In this document: positions 50,994 to 59,708 of the stretch, piece by piece
How positions within the stretch are numbered: the first letter of the stretch is position 1
How the letters are laid out: every line of letters begins with the position of its first letter
From: Bacteroidaceae bacterium
Lineage (GTDB): Bacteria > Bacteroidota > Bacteroidia > Bacteroidales > Bacteroidaceae
DNA: 64,000 nucleotides
Assembly (NCBI GenBank): GCA_017965425.1
Contig: JAGCPY010000020.1
Coordinates: 1-64,000, forward strand
Direction of reading: 5' to 3'
Made by a program: the position numbers and the translations under genes
The notes under the pieces: generated by a model
Seen by the model: the letters and a program-made list of their open reading frames with translations, nothing else
Database searches by the model: none
What the model was told of the DNA's origin: nothing

Positions 50994-52007
50994 ATGAATT
51001 CACTTTCCCACCATATTGAATGCTTGCTTTTGGATCATGAGTGCGTGGTAGTACCCCACTTTGGAGCCTTTGTTACAATGGATTGCGCATCCACTCGTGT
51101 CGAAGCAGAAGAGTTATTTTTCCCACCTCTTCGTGTCGTTCGTTTCAATCCCGATTTGATAGAAGACGACGGACTCCTCGTGGAGTCGGTACGCGCTACG
51201 TTGCATCTGGGTGAAACGGAAGCCAAACGCGAGATTCAGAAGATGGTTCTTGAACTGCGCCAACAGTTGTTGTCCGACGGTCAGGTGGATTTTGGCAGCT
51301 TGGGCAACTTCACCCAAGACGATGATGGTCATGTGGGCTTCTCGGCTTGTCAAGCTGGTGCCGTGACGCCGTGTCTTTTTGGCCTCGACGCATTCTCGAT
51401 GCCACGTCTTTCCACCATTCAACGGACGACAAAGAAACCATCCTTGAAGGTGAAGGAAACCGACTCTGATGATGCCGAGACGATTCGTATAACGCTCCGC
51501 TTCAGTCGCCGTGCCATTCGATATGTCACGGCCACTGCTGCTGTTTTGCTCATGGGCATTCTCTTTGCCACATCAACAGGTGATTTGGGTCAGAGGAGCA
51601 ATCAGGCTTCACTCCTGCCGCCAACGACAGAACAAACTGCTCCTGTGGTAGCAAAACCCATTACTGAAAAGGTGGGAGCTATTGTCAAGGAAGAAGTGCC
51701 TAAGGCTGAAGCTCAAACGCCCGAACAGACAGAGGAAATCCCGGCCCCAGTTCAGGAAGAGCCAGAAAAGGTGCAGTCTTCCAGCTTTGTCGTTGTCTTA
51801 GCCAGCAATATCAGCCAGAAGAATGCTGAACGCTATGCCAATGACCTTCAAATGCGTGGTTTTTCCAACGCTCGTATTCTTGACAACGGAAAGATGCTAC
51901 GAGTCGTACTCGATGGTTACCAGACCGAAAGCGAGGCTTATCAGCAGAAAGTGCGGCTCAACCAGCAGGGACGTGAATTTGCGGATGTTTGGGTGATGAA
52001 GCTATGA
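50994..52007 (+). CDS. inner-membrane protein with HU-like N-terminal and SPOR C-terminal domain
   Basis: 337 aa. The cytoplasmic part (1-150; HHIECLLLDHECVVVPHFGAFVT, EAKREIQKMVLELRQQLLSDGQVDFGSLGNF) matches the tandem HU-CCDC81-type DNA-binding-like domains of Bacteroidetes. One transmembrane helix (about 172-193) leads to a Pro/Glu-rich periplasmic linker and a SPOR domain (about 260-337; FVVVLASNISQKNAERYANDLQMRG), which binds denuded septal peptidoglycan. The protein could link the nucleoid or other cytoplasmic partners to division sites. Its stop overlaps the start of the FHA gene (ATGA). Confidence 0.85.
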   Translation: MNSLSHHIECLLLDHECVVVPHFGAFVTMDCASTRVEAEELFFPPLRVVRFNPDLIEDDGLLVESVRATLHLGETEAKREIQKMVLELRQQLLSDGQVDFGSLGNFTQDDDGHVGFSACQAGAVTPCLFGLDAFSMPRLSTIQRTTKKPSLKVKETDSDDAETIRITLRFSRRAIRYVTATAAVLLMGILFATSTGDLGQRSNQASLLPPTTEQTAPVVAKPITEKVGAIVKEEVPKAEAQTPEQTEEIPAPVQEEPEKVQSSSFVVVLASNISQKNAERYANDLQMRGFSNARILDNGKMLRVVLDGYQTESEAYQQKVRLNQQGREFADVWVMKL

Positions 52008-52582
52008 AAAGAGTTCGTTGCCCCAAGTGTGATCATTACATCACTTTTGACGAAACCCGATACGTGGAAGGCCAGACGCTCGTCTTCGAGTGCCCCGAAT
52101 GCCATCGCCAATTTGGTGTGCGCATCGGATCTTCACACCTGATGGGTACACGCAGTCAAGAACGCCAACAAGCCGAAAGCCAACGCCATGAAGAAATCGC
52201 TCCGACTGACTGCGGAACCATCATTGTCGTCGAAAACGTCTTCCACTTCCAACAGACATTGCATTTGGAAATGGGCGACAACGTGATTGGCCGATATGTA
52301 CGCGGGACCAACATCAACAAGCCTATAGAGACCGTCGATCCCAGTGTCGATACAACCCATTGCATCATCAATGTCCGCCAGAACCGTCAAGGCGAGTTCA
52401 TTTATACCCTTCGTGATGCACCGTCTGGCACGGGTACGTTTGTCGGGAACACCATACTCCATGACAACGACCGCCTTCGCATCGAAAACGGTACCATCAT
52501 CACGATAGGTGCGACGACGCTGATCCTGCGTGCTGCAGGCTGTGACGACGAAGAGACAACGGCACAAAGCCGCCGCCCCTAA
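52004..52582 (+). CDS. zinc-ribbon plus FHA domain protein
   Basis: 192 aa. A zinc ribbon at the N-terminus (CPKCDHYITFD, then CPECHRQFG; about 5-40) is followed by a linker and an FHA domain (about 75-180; NVIGRYVRGTNINKPIETVDPSVDTTHCIINV, GTFVGNTILHDNDRLRIENGTIITIG), which binds phosphothreonine peptides. No kinase is adjacent. It is co-translated with the SPOR protein, so the pair may work together at the membrane or division site. Its end overlaps the convergent ABC gene by 4 bp. Confidence 0.85.
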   Translation: MKRVRCPKCDHYITFDETRYVEGQTLVFECPECHRQFGVRIGSSHLMGTRSQERQQAESQRHEEIAPTDCGTIIVVENVFHFQQTLHLEMGDNVIGRYVRGTNINKPIETVDPSVDTTHCIINVRQNRQGEFIYTLRDAPSGTGTFVGNTILHDNDRLRIENGTIITIGATTLILRAAGCDDEETTAQSRRP

Positions 52583-53307
52583 GCTTCTGCATTGAAATAA
52601 TTGTTCAGTTCCTGTGCGGCACTTCCCTCGTTATTGGGAAGGTCCTTGATGAGACGTCCCTTTTCGAGAAGCAGAATACGTGAACTGATATCTGACACGA
52701 AAGAAAGGTTGTGGCTTGAAATGAGTACCGTCGTTCCCAATTCACGATTCATCTTCTGAATGAGCCGAGCCACGACAATCTGGCTGGATGGATCCAGATA
52801 ATTGAACGGCTCGTCCAGCAAAAGCACTTTGGGATTGATGAACATGGCACCAATGATTCCTATCTTTTGGCGGTTTCCCTCCGAGAAGTCGCGTAAATAC
52901 TTGTGCGTACCGAGAATTTCATCGTGCATCAGTTGTTCGTAGTCTTTTAGGCGAGTATCCACGGTGTCCTGTGGAATGCCATAAAGACGACCGATGAGCG
53001 TAAAATACTCCTCTGGCGTATAGAAGTCTATCAAGAAGCGGCCATCGACAAAAGAACCGGTATAGGATTTCCATGTCTCACTCTCTCGTCCGCTGGCGGC
53101 TGTGGCAGAAACATCAACACCACCCGAGAGCACACGGCCTTCATCGGCTTTAATCAGATCAAGAATCAAACGCAAAAGCGTAGTCTTGCCAGCACCGTTG
53201 TTGCCTACAAGCCCCACCAATTCGCCACTGCCGATGGTCAATTCGGGCAAATCAAGTGCCACCTTCTCGCCATAGCATTTCTTGAGATTTTGTATTTGCA
53301 GTTCCAT
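52579..53307 (-). CDS. ABC transporter ATP-binding protein
   Basis: 242 aa, one complete cassette: Walker A GNNGAGKTT (about 36-44), signature FSEGNRQKIGIIGAM, Walker B VLLLDEPFNYLDPSS and H-loop SSHNLSF. This is the CcmA-like/export type. It lies 26 bp after the DUF5687-type permease gene on the same strand, and the two probably form one exporter whose substrate is unknown. Confidence 0.9.
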   Translation of the reverse strand: MELQIQNLKKCYGEKVALDLPELTIGSGELVGLVGNNGAGKTTLLRLILDLIKADEGRVLSGGVDVSATAASGRESETWKSYTGSFVDGRFLIDFYTPEEYFTLIGRLYGIPQDTVDTRLKDYEQLMHDEILGTHKYLRDFSEGNRQKIGIIGAMFINPKVLLLDEPFNYLDPSSQIVVARLIQKMNRELGTTVLISSHNLSFVSDISSRILLLEKGRLIKDLPNNEGSAAQELNNYFNAEA

Positions 53308-53333
53308 GAGTATGAATGATTTTTCGATTATTC

Positions 53334-54752
53334 TTATTCAGCCAGCCAACGTTCCATGATACCATAGCGACGTCGATGCCAGATGCTGGCAACCCAATGG
53401 ATATACCATCGATGGAGCAAGAGACCGACGACACCCAATCCACCAACAAGCAGATGTGCCCACATTGACGGCAACATGATGTAGGCGGCATAGTAGATAA
53501 TCATAGGAAGGAACATGACGAAGGAGAAAATATTCAGCTGTTTGTTGCCGCCCTGGTAGTTGAAGAAAGCGCTGGAGAACAAGTCCATGCGGCTACTGTA
53601 AAGACAGGTCGCCATCATCGGCAAGACAAAGATGCCACAAGAGAACAGCAGGGCAGCTAACCAGGAAAGCACCGACAGGTGCATCCACAACACGGCTGGC
53701 ATGATCAGCAATGCCATCAACGCGCATAGTACACAGAAAAAGTAGTATTTACGTAACAAGATGCCTTCCAACGGCCAGGGCTTCGTCCAGATACCTGAAA
53801 AATAATTGGCTTCGACACCCAGCACCCATTGAGCTAAGATGATGCAGGGGAAGCCGATGCCGAGAAGAAGCATTGGATTGACATGCAACGACAAATCCTC
53901 CTGCATCTGGGGAGTGATTTGTTGCAGATAGACGTTCAGAAGGAAAACGATTACAATCGCCAGAAAACTGGTACGCAGGCGTTTAGAACGAAGTAATTGC
54001 ACGTATTCAATGCTCCACAACGAGACTTGTCCTAACGAATGGGCGGTCGTATGAACTGGTGAATGCGCCTCCTCGTTATGGTTTTTCATGCGACAGAAGT
54101 ACCAATGAAGGATTCCGCCAGCCACAAGGTTCAACAACAGGAGAACGGCTGACGTCAACAGCATGAAATCACCATAGGCTGCCAGCAAAAAGCCTGCTAT
54201 TACCACAGCAAAGGCAAGAACCATCCACACGAGATAGCCGAACACCAATGGCAATGTCCATTCATTCCCGGGTGCTCGACGCCAGCAATTCTGGAACAAG
54301 GCATTGATCATGGTCACGGAAAAGGCAAGCAAAAGTGCCAAAAGAGCATGGCCAACGGACAGGAAAAGAGCTACGACAAAGGCCACCATCAGCGGCAACA
54401 TCCATTGGAGAAAAGCCAAAGAGGTCTGGAAAAGGACAAAGCAACCCCAATCTCGCGCCGAAACAGGACGCGTGCGAAGATAGTCGTCCATTTCCACGGG
54501 TGAACGTCTCCAAAAGAGCTTTATCAGTAAATCGCCTTGCATGATTGATACCGCTATCAGCGGAACGGCCATCGTCAGGCTAACGGGAAGTGGCTTGTCA
54601 CCCCAAAACTCTTGGAATTGGAAGTAAAAAGCGACGACCATGACGACGAACAAGACAGTAAAGTAGAGGCTTATGAACACGTCTTTCCATGTGAAGTCAC
54701 GGCGTTTCTGGGTGTACCACAAGCGGATAAGCTCTTTCAGGGTTAAATTCAT
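53334..54752 (-). CDS. DUF5687-type ABC permease
   Basis: 472 aa with about ten to twelve transmembrane helices (for example FISLYFTVLFVVMVVAFYF, LPLMVAFVVALFLSVGHALL, WMVLAFAVVIAGFLLAAYG and YYFFCVLCALMALLIMPAVL). The N-terminus (LTLKELIRLWYTQKRRDF) and the text GVEANYFSGIWTKPWPLEGILLRKYY match the Bacteroidetes permease family I know as DUF5687. It pairs with the ATPase downstream. Its promoter is 22 bases upstream. Confidence 0.82.
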   Translation of the reverse strand: MNLTLKELIRLWYTQKRRDFTWKDVFISLYFTVLFVVMVVAFYFQFQEFWGDKPLPVSLTMAVPLIAVSIMQGDLLIKLFWRRSPVEMDDYLRTRPVSARDWGCFVLFQTSLAFLQWMLPLMVAFVVALFLSVGHALLALLLAFSVTMINALFQNCWRRAPGNEWTLPLVFGYLVWMVLAFAVVIAGFLLAAYGDFMLLTSAVLLLLNLVAGGILHWYFCRMKNHNEEAHSPVHTTAHSLGQVSLWSIEYVQLLRSKRLRTSFLAIVIVFLLNVYLQQITPQMQEDLSLHVNPMLLLGIGFPCIILAQWVLGVEANYFSGIWTKPWPLEGILLRKYYFFCVLCALMALLIMPAVLWMHLSVLSWLAALLFSCGIFVLPMMATCLYSSRMDLFSSAFFNYQGGNKQLNIFSFVMFLPMIIYYAAYIMLPSMWAHLLVGGLGVVGLLLHRWYIHWVASIWHRRRYGIMERWLAE

Positions 54753-54773
54753 AGTTCTTTATATTTTGCGACA

Positions 54774-54803
54774 CAAAAGTACAGCATTATCCTGAAATCA
54801 CAA
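54774..54803 (-). promoter_or_regulatory. promoter of the ABC exporter pair
   Basis: On the minus strand TTG (54801-54803), a 19-base spacer and TACTTTTG (54774-54781). Confidence 0.6.
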
Positions 54804-54853
54804 AACAATTGTGCTGATAATTATTCTTCTCCTCACAAAAAAAGGATTTCTCA

Positions 54854-56122
54854 CTATCGCGAGATATCGTCCCAGGCTTCCAACAGATCCGCAACGATAT
54901 AACAGGAACCGCCAACGAAAATGAAGTCATCTTCCGAAGCATTGGCCATTGCAGTTTGAACGGCTATACGAACAGACGGATACGTATATACGTGCAAGCC
55001 TTTACGTATATACGTTTCTGCCAACACGTCAACAGGCAAAGCACGCTGACAGGAAGGCTGCGTGAAGTAGAAGGTTGCTCGGTCTTTCAGTTGCTCCAGC
55101 AAGCGCAGGGCTTCGGTGTAATCCTTGTCGTTAACCATGCCAAAGACGACGTGAAGATGGTTGCAGCGCTGCTCCAACAACTGTGATACAACATATTGGA
55201 TTCCTGCTATGTTATGACCTGCATCACATACCAGCGAGGGATGCCGGTGAAGCTGTTGCCACCGACCACGGAAACCAGTCAGTTCCATGACATGCGCAAA
55301 ACCATTCTGCACCGCTTCATCTGTCAAGCGTTGAGCGTAGAAAGGTTGCCGGCAAAGCTCGGAAAGGGCACATTGAACCGTATTCATATTGGCTCGCTGA
55401 TAAGCACCTTTCAGCTCGCTTTCAACGACTGGCAGGCTTTCTTCGTCTGCAAACCGAATGCCACAACCCTCGCCCATTGCCGTTCGCTCAAATACCTCAC
55501 GCACCTCGGGGTGACCATTGGTCTCGCCAATGACCACAGGCACACCCGCCTTGATGATACCGGCTTTCTCTGCAGCGATTTTCGGGAGGGAGTCTCCGAG
55601 GAACTGCTGGTGGTCGAAACTGATGTTGGTGATGATGCAGAGGTCTGGCGAGATGATGTTGGTGCAATCCAGGCGACCTCCAAGCCCCACCTCAACGACC
55701 GCCACATCAACCTGTTGCTCAGCAAAATAAAGGAAGGCAAGTGCTGTGGTCAGTTCAAAGAAAGACGGATGTAGGGGTTCAAAGAAGAAGCGTTCCTGCT
55801 CAACAAAATCGATGACTCGCTGTTCCGGAATCATCTCACCGTTCACACGGATTCGTTCACGGAAATCGACAAGATGGGGCGAGGTATATAACCCGACACG
55901 CAAGCCTGCCGACTGAAGCACGGCGGCGAGGGTCGAAGAGACACTACCCTTGCCGTTGGTGCCAGCCACATGCAGGGTACGGTACTTCGTGTGAGGGTGT
56001 CCAAAGTGCTCGTCAAGAGCATGGGTATTCGACAAGCCCTCCTTATAGGCACCAGCCCCGATGTTCTGGAACAACGGGGCTGCGTGATAGAGATAGTCGA
56101 TGGTTTGCTGATAGTCCATCAT
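54854..56122 (-). CDS. folC: folylpolyglutamate synthase/dihydrofolate synthase
   Basis: 422 aa. It adds glutamate to dihydropteroate and folates. The Mur-ligase-like features are the P-loop [17 protein letters not shown] (about 50-66), [61 protein letters not shown] and [13 protein letters not shown]. The start overlaps the dnaJ stop (ATGA), so it closes the operon grpE-dnaJ-folC. Near the C-terminus the coding DNA contains two copies of ACGTATATACGT 22 bp apart (54982-55015), encoding [12 protein letters not shown]; this region looks like a repeat insertion tolerated in frame. Confidence 0.92.
   Translation of the reverse strand: MMDYQQTIDYLYHAAPLFQNIGAGAYKEGLSNTHALDEHFGHPHTKYRTLHVAGTNGKGSVSSTLAAVLQSAGLRVGLYTSPHLVDFRERIRVNGEMIPEQRVIDFVEQERFFFEPLHPSFFELTTALAFLYFAEQQVDVAVVEVGLGGRLDCTNIISPDLCIITNISFDHQQFLGDSLPKIAAEKAGIIKAGVPVVIGETNGHPEVREVFERTAMGEGCGIRFADEESLPVVESELKGAYQRANMNTVQCALSELCRQPFYAQRLTDEAVQNGFAHVMELTGFRGRWQQLHRHPSLVCDAGHNIAGIQYVVSQLLEQRCNHLHVVFGMVNDKDYTEALRLLEQLKDRATFYFTQPSCQRALPVDVLAETYIRKGLHVYTYPSVRIAVQTAMANASEDDFIFVGGSCYIVADLLEAWDDISR
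54982..55015. repeat. 22-bp-period repeat with ACGTATATACGT core, inside folC
   Basis: Copies at 54982-54993 and 55004-55015, each a perfect 12-bp palindrome, 22 bp apart. The core and spacing match the array at 16136-16221. Confidence 0.75.
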
Positions 56123-57318
56123 TCAAACATTTGCTTGAAGCGGTTGAATATCTTGGATTTCACACTTTGGTTGGGGCGGAAATTGTCGCTTTGCCTCATC
56201 CTTTCAAAGGCTTCCTTTTCATCGCGTGAAAGTGTTTCGGGTATATAGACCGAGATGTTGACAATCTCGTCGCCGTTGCCATAGCCATAACCTTGCAGGA
56301 AGGGAAGTCCTTTGCCGCGCAAGCGAAGCACCTTGCCTGGTTGCGTGCCTGGATCAATCTTCAGTTTCACCTTGCCGTCGAGCGTAGGCACTTCAACCGA
56401 ACCGCCCAGGATAGCCGTGGGCACGTCGATGAGCAGGTTGTAGATGATGTCGTTGTCCTGACGGATGAAGTCCTTGTCCTGTTCCACTTCAATGAACACC
56501 TGTATGTCTCCAGCCGTGCCATTGTGCATTCCTGCGTCGCCCTTTCCCGGAACGTTGAGCACCATGCCATCCTGCACTCCAGCGGGAATCTTCACCTCCA
56601 CGACTTCATCGCCACTGACGACACCCGTGCCGCCACATTGATGACACTTGTTCTTGATGATGGTTCCCTCACCGCCGCAGTCGGGACAGACGCTCTGTGT
56701 CTGCATCATGCCGAAGACGGAACGTTGCTGGCGGATAACGTATCCACTGCCGTGACAGGTCTGACATGTCTGCTTGTCGCCACCGCCGTTCTCGGAACCG
56801 CTGCCATGACAATGGCTGCATGTGACCTTCTTGCGCACCTTGAACTTCTTGGTGACGCCCGTGGCACATTCTTTCAGCGTCAAGCGCACTTTCAACCGAA
56901 GGTCGCCGCCACGGTGTTGCTGTCTGCGCGCACCGCCACGTCCGCCACCGAAACCGCCGAAACCGAAGCCGCCGCCAAACGATGCTCCACCTCCGAAGAG
57001 GTCGCTGAAGATGTCGCCGAACTGCGAGAAGATGTCGTCCATAGACATGTTCTGATAGTTGCCGCCAGCACCGCCAACGCCCGCAAAACCAAACTGGTCA
57101 TAGCGCTGACGCTTCTGCGGGTCATGCAGTACGTCGTAAGCCTCTGCCGCCTCCTTGAACTTGGCTTCGGCCTCCTTCTTCTCGGCCTCGGACTTGTCGC
57201 CCTGACGGTCGGGATGGTATTTGATGGCCATCTTCTTGTAGGCCGCCTTTATTTCCTGTTCTGTAGCGGTCTTCGAGACACCCAGAACTTCATAGTAATC
57301 ACGTTTCTGCTCTGCCAT
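56119..57318 (-). CDS. dnaJ: chaperone protein DnaJ
   Basis: 399 aa, full type-I DnaJ: J domain with the HPD motif (KYHPDRQGD, about 33-41), a Gly/Phe region ([21 protein letters not shown]), four CxxCxGxG zinc repeats ([32 protein letters not shown]) and the substrate-binding C-terminal domains ([17 protein letters not shown]). It stimulates DnaK ATPase. The gene follows grpE by 15 bp and overlaps folC. Confidence 0.96.
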   Translation of the reverse strand: MAEQKRDYYEVLGVSKTATEQEIKAAYKKMAIKYHPDRQGDKSEAEKKEAEAKFKEAAEAYDVLHDPQKRQRYDQFGFAGVGGAGGNYQNMSMDDIFSQFGDIFSDLFGGGASFGGGFGFGGFGGGRGGARRQQHRGGDLRLKVRLTLKECATGVTKKFKVRKKVTCSHCHGSGSENGGGDKQTCQTCHGSGYVIRQQRSVFGMMQTQSVCPDCGGEGTIIKNKCHQCGGTGVVSGDEVVEVKIPAGVQDGMVLNVPGKGDAGMHNGTAGDIQVFIEVEQDKDFIRQDNDIIYNLLIDVPTAILGGSVEVPTLDGKVKLKIDPGTQPGKVLRLRGKGLPFLQGYGYGNGDEIVNISVYIPETLSRDEKEAFERMRQSDNFRPNQSVKSKIFNRFKQMFE

Positions 57319-57333
57319 AATGACCTCCTTTCT

Positions 57334-57924
57334 TTACATCCCTACTGCCACTTTGGCATGACGAATGACAGCATCGTTCAGCGTATAGCCCTTTTCGATA
57401 CAGTCGATGACACGCCCCTTCTGTTCGTCGGGAACGCCCGGCACCTGTGCCACGGCTTCGTGCAAATCGACGTCGAAATCCTTGCCTTCGGTTTCAATCT
57501 GCTTGACACCAAGACCTGCCAATGCCTTCAGGAACTTCTGGTAGATGAGTTCCACACCTTCTGCCACCGCAGCCACGTCCTCGGCCTTCTTCATCGACGG
57601 CAGAGCACGCTCCAAGTCATCAACGATGGGCAGCAGAGCGGTGACGGCTGACTTAGAACCGTTTAGGATGAGGTCGGCCTTCTCCTTGAAGGTGCGTTTG
57701 CGATAGTTTTCAAACTCGGCCTGCTTGTACAGGGCCTGCGTCTTCAGTTCATCAATCTCGGCACGGGCAAGGGCGAGAAGTTCCTCAGGTGTCTTCTCTG
57801 CCTCAGTGGCTTCATCGTTTGTTTCTTCTTCTGTGGCGGTTCCATCGGAAACGCCCTCCACGACGACCTTCTCGGTGTCTTCTGAGTTCAGAATCTCTTC
57901 TTTATCTTTCTGTTTGTCTGTCAT
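57334..57924 (-). CDS. grpE: nucleotide exchange factor GrpE
   Basis: 196 aa. An acidic N-terminus (about 1-50) and long coiled coil (ALARAEIDELKTQALYKQAEFENYRKRTFKEKADLI) lead to the beta domain with the signature GVKQIETEGKDFDVDLHEAVAQVPGV and a C-terminal VLNDAVIRHAKVAV-like end (YTLNDAVIRHAKVAVGM). It releases ADP from DnaK. It is the first gene of grpE-dnaJ-folC; no clear promoter consensus or CIRCE-like element was seen upstream. Confidence 0.95.
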   Translation of the reverse strand: MTDKQKDKEEILNSEDTEKVVVEGVSDGTATEEETNDEATEAEKTPEELLALARAEIDELKTQALYKQAEFENYRKRTFKEKADLILNGSKSAVTALLPIVDDLERALPSMKKAEDVAAVAEGVELIYQKFLKALAGLGVKQIETEGKDFDVDLHEAVAQVPGVPDEQKGRVIDCIEKGYTLNDAVIRHAKVAVGM

Positions 57925-58116
57925 AATTGCAGTTTTTTAATGTTTGATATTTAATCTGCAAACATTGTGCCACGCCGTCACTCCCCTACCCTTTTTATAT
58001 TCACTCTGTCTTAACAGGTCTGAAACGGACCTCACAACACGCGATTAACATCGATTCCTCACGTAAAACTTCCGACAGAAACACATGAAAAACGAACACG
58101 CAAACACCATTTGTTT

Positions 58117-58156
58117 GGAAGGTATAGACCTTCATGGCAGAAGGCGTACACCTTCC
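58117..58156. repeat. pair of GAAGGT...ACCTTC palindromes
   Basis: GGAAGGTATAGACCTTC (58117-58133) and GAAGGCGTACACCTTCC (58140-58156), joined by ATGGCA. The TGGCAGAAGG core is shared with 25538-25547. Confidence 0.7.
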
Positions 58157-58212
58157 GAGTGTTATGCCAAAACATGCCTCTTCACACCTCTTATACATGT
58201 CTTTTTGGTCAA

Positions 58213-58442
58213 AAATCCCTCAATCCCTCACCTCTTACGACATCAGATTGACATACAGGTGTGTACGGGTGAGAGATTGGTGAGGGAATGGTGAGGGATG
58301 GTGAGGGATTGAGTTTTTCTGTGTTTTCAACCTTATCTGCGAGAAATCCCTCACCATCCCTCACCATTCCCTCACCATCCCCTCACCCACAAGCTGCTTT
58401 TATTCAGACGATTACCTAAAATGGTGAGGGATTGAGGGATTT
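58213..58442. repeat. nested inverted repeat built from GGTGAGGGAT units
   Basis: Inner arms: a perfect 32-bp inverted repeat, 58279-58310 with 58345-58376, loop 34 bases, each arm made of about three units of 10-11 bases. Outer arms: a perfect 20-bp inverted repeat, 58213-58232 with 58423-58442. One strand could form a double stem-loop of about 230 bases. Confidence 0.9.
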
Positions 58443-58539
58443 ACGACTAAAAACAATGGTAAAAGACTTTTGCAAAAAAACATTAAATAGTAGGCTATAA
58501 GGCGTGACATTTTATCTTTTTGCGTCTATATATAATAGA

Positions 58540-59094
58540 ATGACGAACGACGACCTTATCATACAACGCCTGCGCTACGGCGATACCAAGGAGTTTGGCC
58601 AGCTGATAAACCGCTACGGCCCTGGGCTCATGACCTTTGTCGGGCGGCTCGTCGAGCAACAGGAGGATGCCGAGGATGTAGTGCAGAACACGTTCGTTGC
58701 CGCATACGAACACTTGAAGGACTATGACCCTCAGAAGGCTTCCCTTGCGACTTGGCTACAACGCATTGCCTACCACGAAGCCTTGTATCATCTGCGAAGG
58801 CGAAAACGACAGGTTCTGCTGCCCCTGAATGTTGGCAAGGACGTTCCTGACGAACTGCCAGAATCCACAACAGCAGAACAACTGGACGAAGCCATCCAAA
58901 AACTACCGCCTGAAGACCAAATGCTCTTGCAACTCTACTATTTCGACGGAAGGTCTTTGAAGGAGATTGCATACATCACAGGTACGGCGGTCAACGCTCT
59001 CGACCGTGAAATATCACGGCTTAGCAGCCAGCTTCACAGAATACGTCAACGACTCAGAATCATCTTAACACGCGTGAACAATGAAAAACGATAA
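58540..59094 (+). CDS. ECF-type RNA polymerase sigma factor
   Basis: 184 aa from the ATG at 58540 (TNDDLIIQRLRYGDTKEFGQLI). Region 2 (INRYGPGLMTFVGRLVEQQEDAEDVVQNTFVAAYEHL, WLQRIAYHEALYHLRRRKR) and region 4 (LPPEDQMLLQLYYFDGRSLKEIAYITGTAVNALDREISR) are both complete. There is no N-terminal extension. It overlaps the next gene by 14 bp, the usual layout for a sigma/anti-sigma pair, and probably controls its own operon. Confidence 0.92.
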   Translation: MTNDDLIIQRLRYGDTKEFGQLINRYGPGLMTFVGRLVEQQEDAEDVVQNTFVAAYEHLKDYDPQKASLATWLQRIAYHEALYHLRRRKRQVLLPLNVGKDVPDELPESTTAEQLDEAIQKLPPEDQMLLQLYYFDGRSLKEIAYITGTAVNALDREISRLSSQLHRIRQRLRIILTRVNNEKR

Positions 59095-59686
59095 CGATCT
59101 TTTCCGCCAAGCCTTGCAACGACAAAACGAACGGGCTGCAGGAATGAGAATGCCTGCTGACATGGAACAGCGGGTGATGAAACACATCAGACCTAAAAGT
59201 GGTATTCGCCGATGGCTATACCCACTTCCGGCCATCGCCGTTGCAGCCAGCCTCCTCCTGCTGTTGGTGTTCAACAGCAAACAGAAGACTAAGCAGCAAT
59301 CGGTTATAGCAGAAGAAATGACGGTTCCTGAAAGAAGCATACCGGAAACGCCGCGAGCGATTATCCCGAAAGAGAAGATTGAACAGACCTGCTTAGCTCA
59401 AGCACAAGTGCAATCATCTGTGAAGAGAAAAGAACCTCGGAAACAGATGATAGAGGAAACACAACCAGACATGGCTCCTGTTGAGAACGTGCAGATAAAG
59501 CGCGAGCCGCCATCTGAAGAGGAAGAGCCGTTCATCTCCGCTGACAAGCAAGCACTTGTTGACCTCTATTTGGCAGAAGAAATCTTACAGGTTGCCTACG
59601 AACTACAGGCTCAGCGGGAAGCCATCCGCGCCTATGCCACCAGCCTCACGGGCGAAGAAATGCCAAAACAACTCATTGCATTTTAA
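59081..59686 (+). CDS. putative anti-sigma factor, single-pass membrane protein
   Basis: 201 aa. A cytoplasmic N-terminus (FRQALQRQNERAAGMRMPADMEQRVMKHIRP, about 1-45) precedes one transmembrane helix (AIAVAASLLLLLVF, about 50-64) and a Glu/Pro/Lys-rich periplasmic region ending in a short helix (EILQVAYELQAQREAIRAYA). No zinc-binding anti-sigma motif is seen. The role is inferred from its overlap with the sigma gene and its topology. Confidence 0.65.
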   Translation: MKNDNDLFRQALQRQNERAAGMRMPADMEQRVMKHIRPKSGIRRWLYPLPAIAVAASLLLLLVFNSKQKTKQQSVIAEEMTVPERSIPETPRAIIPKEKIEQTCLAQAQVQSSVKRKEPRKQMIEETQPDMAPVENVQIKREPPSEEEEPFISADKQALVDLYLAEEILQVAYELQAQREAIRAYATSLTGEEMPKQLIAF

Positions 59687-59708
59687 CAAATTAACAATAA
59701 AACCTTAT

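Larger units (their letters stand above)
57925..58539. other. 615-bp repeat-rich intergenic region between grpE and the sigma factor gene
   Basis: No gene is supported on either strand. It holds two GAAGGT-type palindromes near 58117-58156 and the nested inverted repeats of GGTGAGGGAT units at 58213-58442. The two flanking operons diverge, so their promoters should lie here, but only a weak TATC-TTTTTG string near 58512 was found for the sigma gene. Confidence 0.7.

Noticed and set aside
56293-57651. 452-aa plus-strand frame opposite dnaJ
   Set aside because: Antisense shadow; dnaJ has all diagnostic motifs on the minus strand.
58213-58442. CRISPR or replication origin iterons
   Set aside because: The GGTGAGGGAT units are arranged as inverted, not direct, repeats with spacers, and no replication or cas gene is adjacent.
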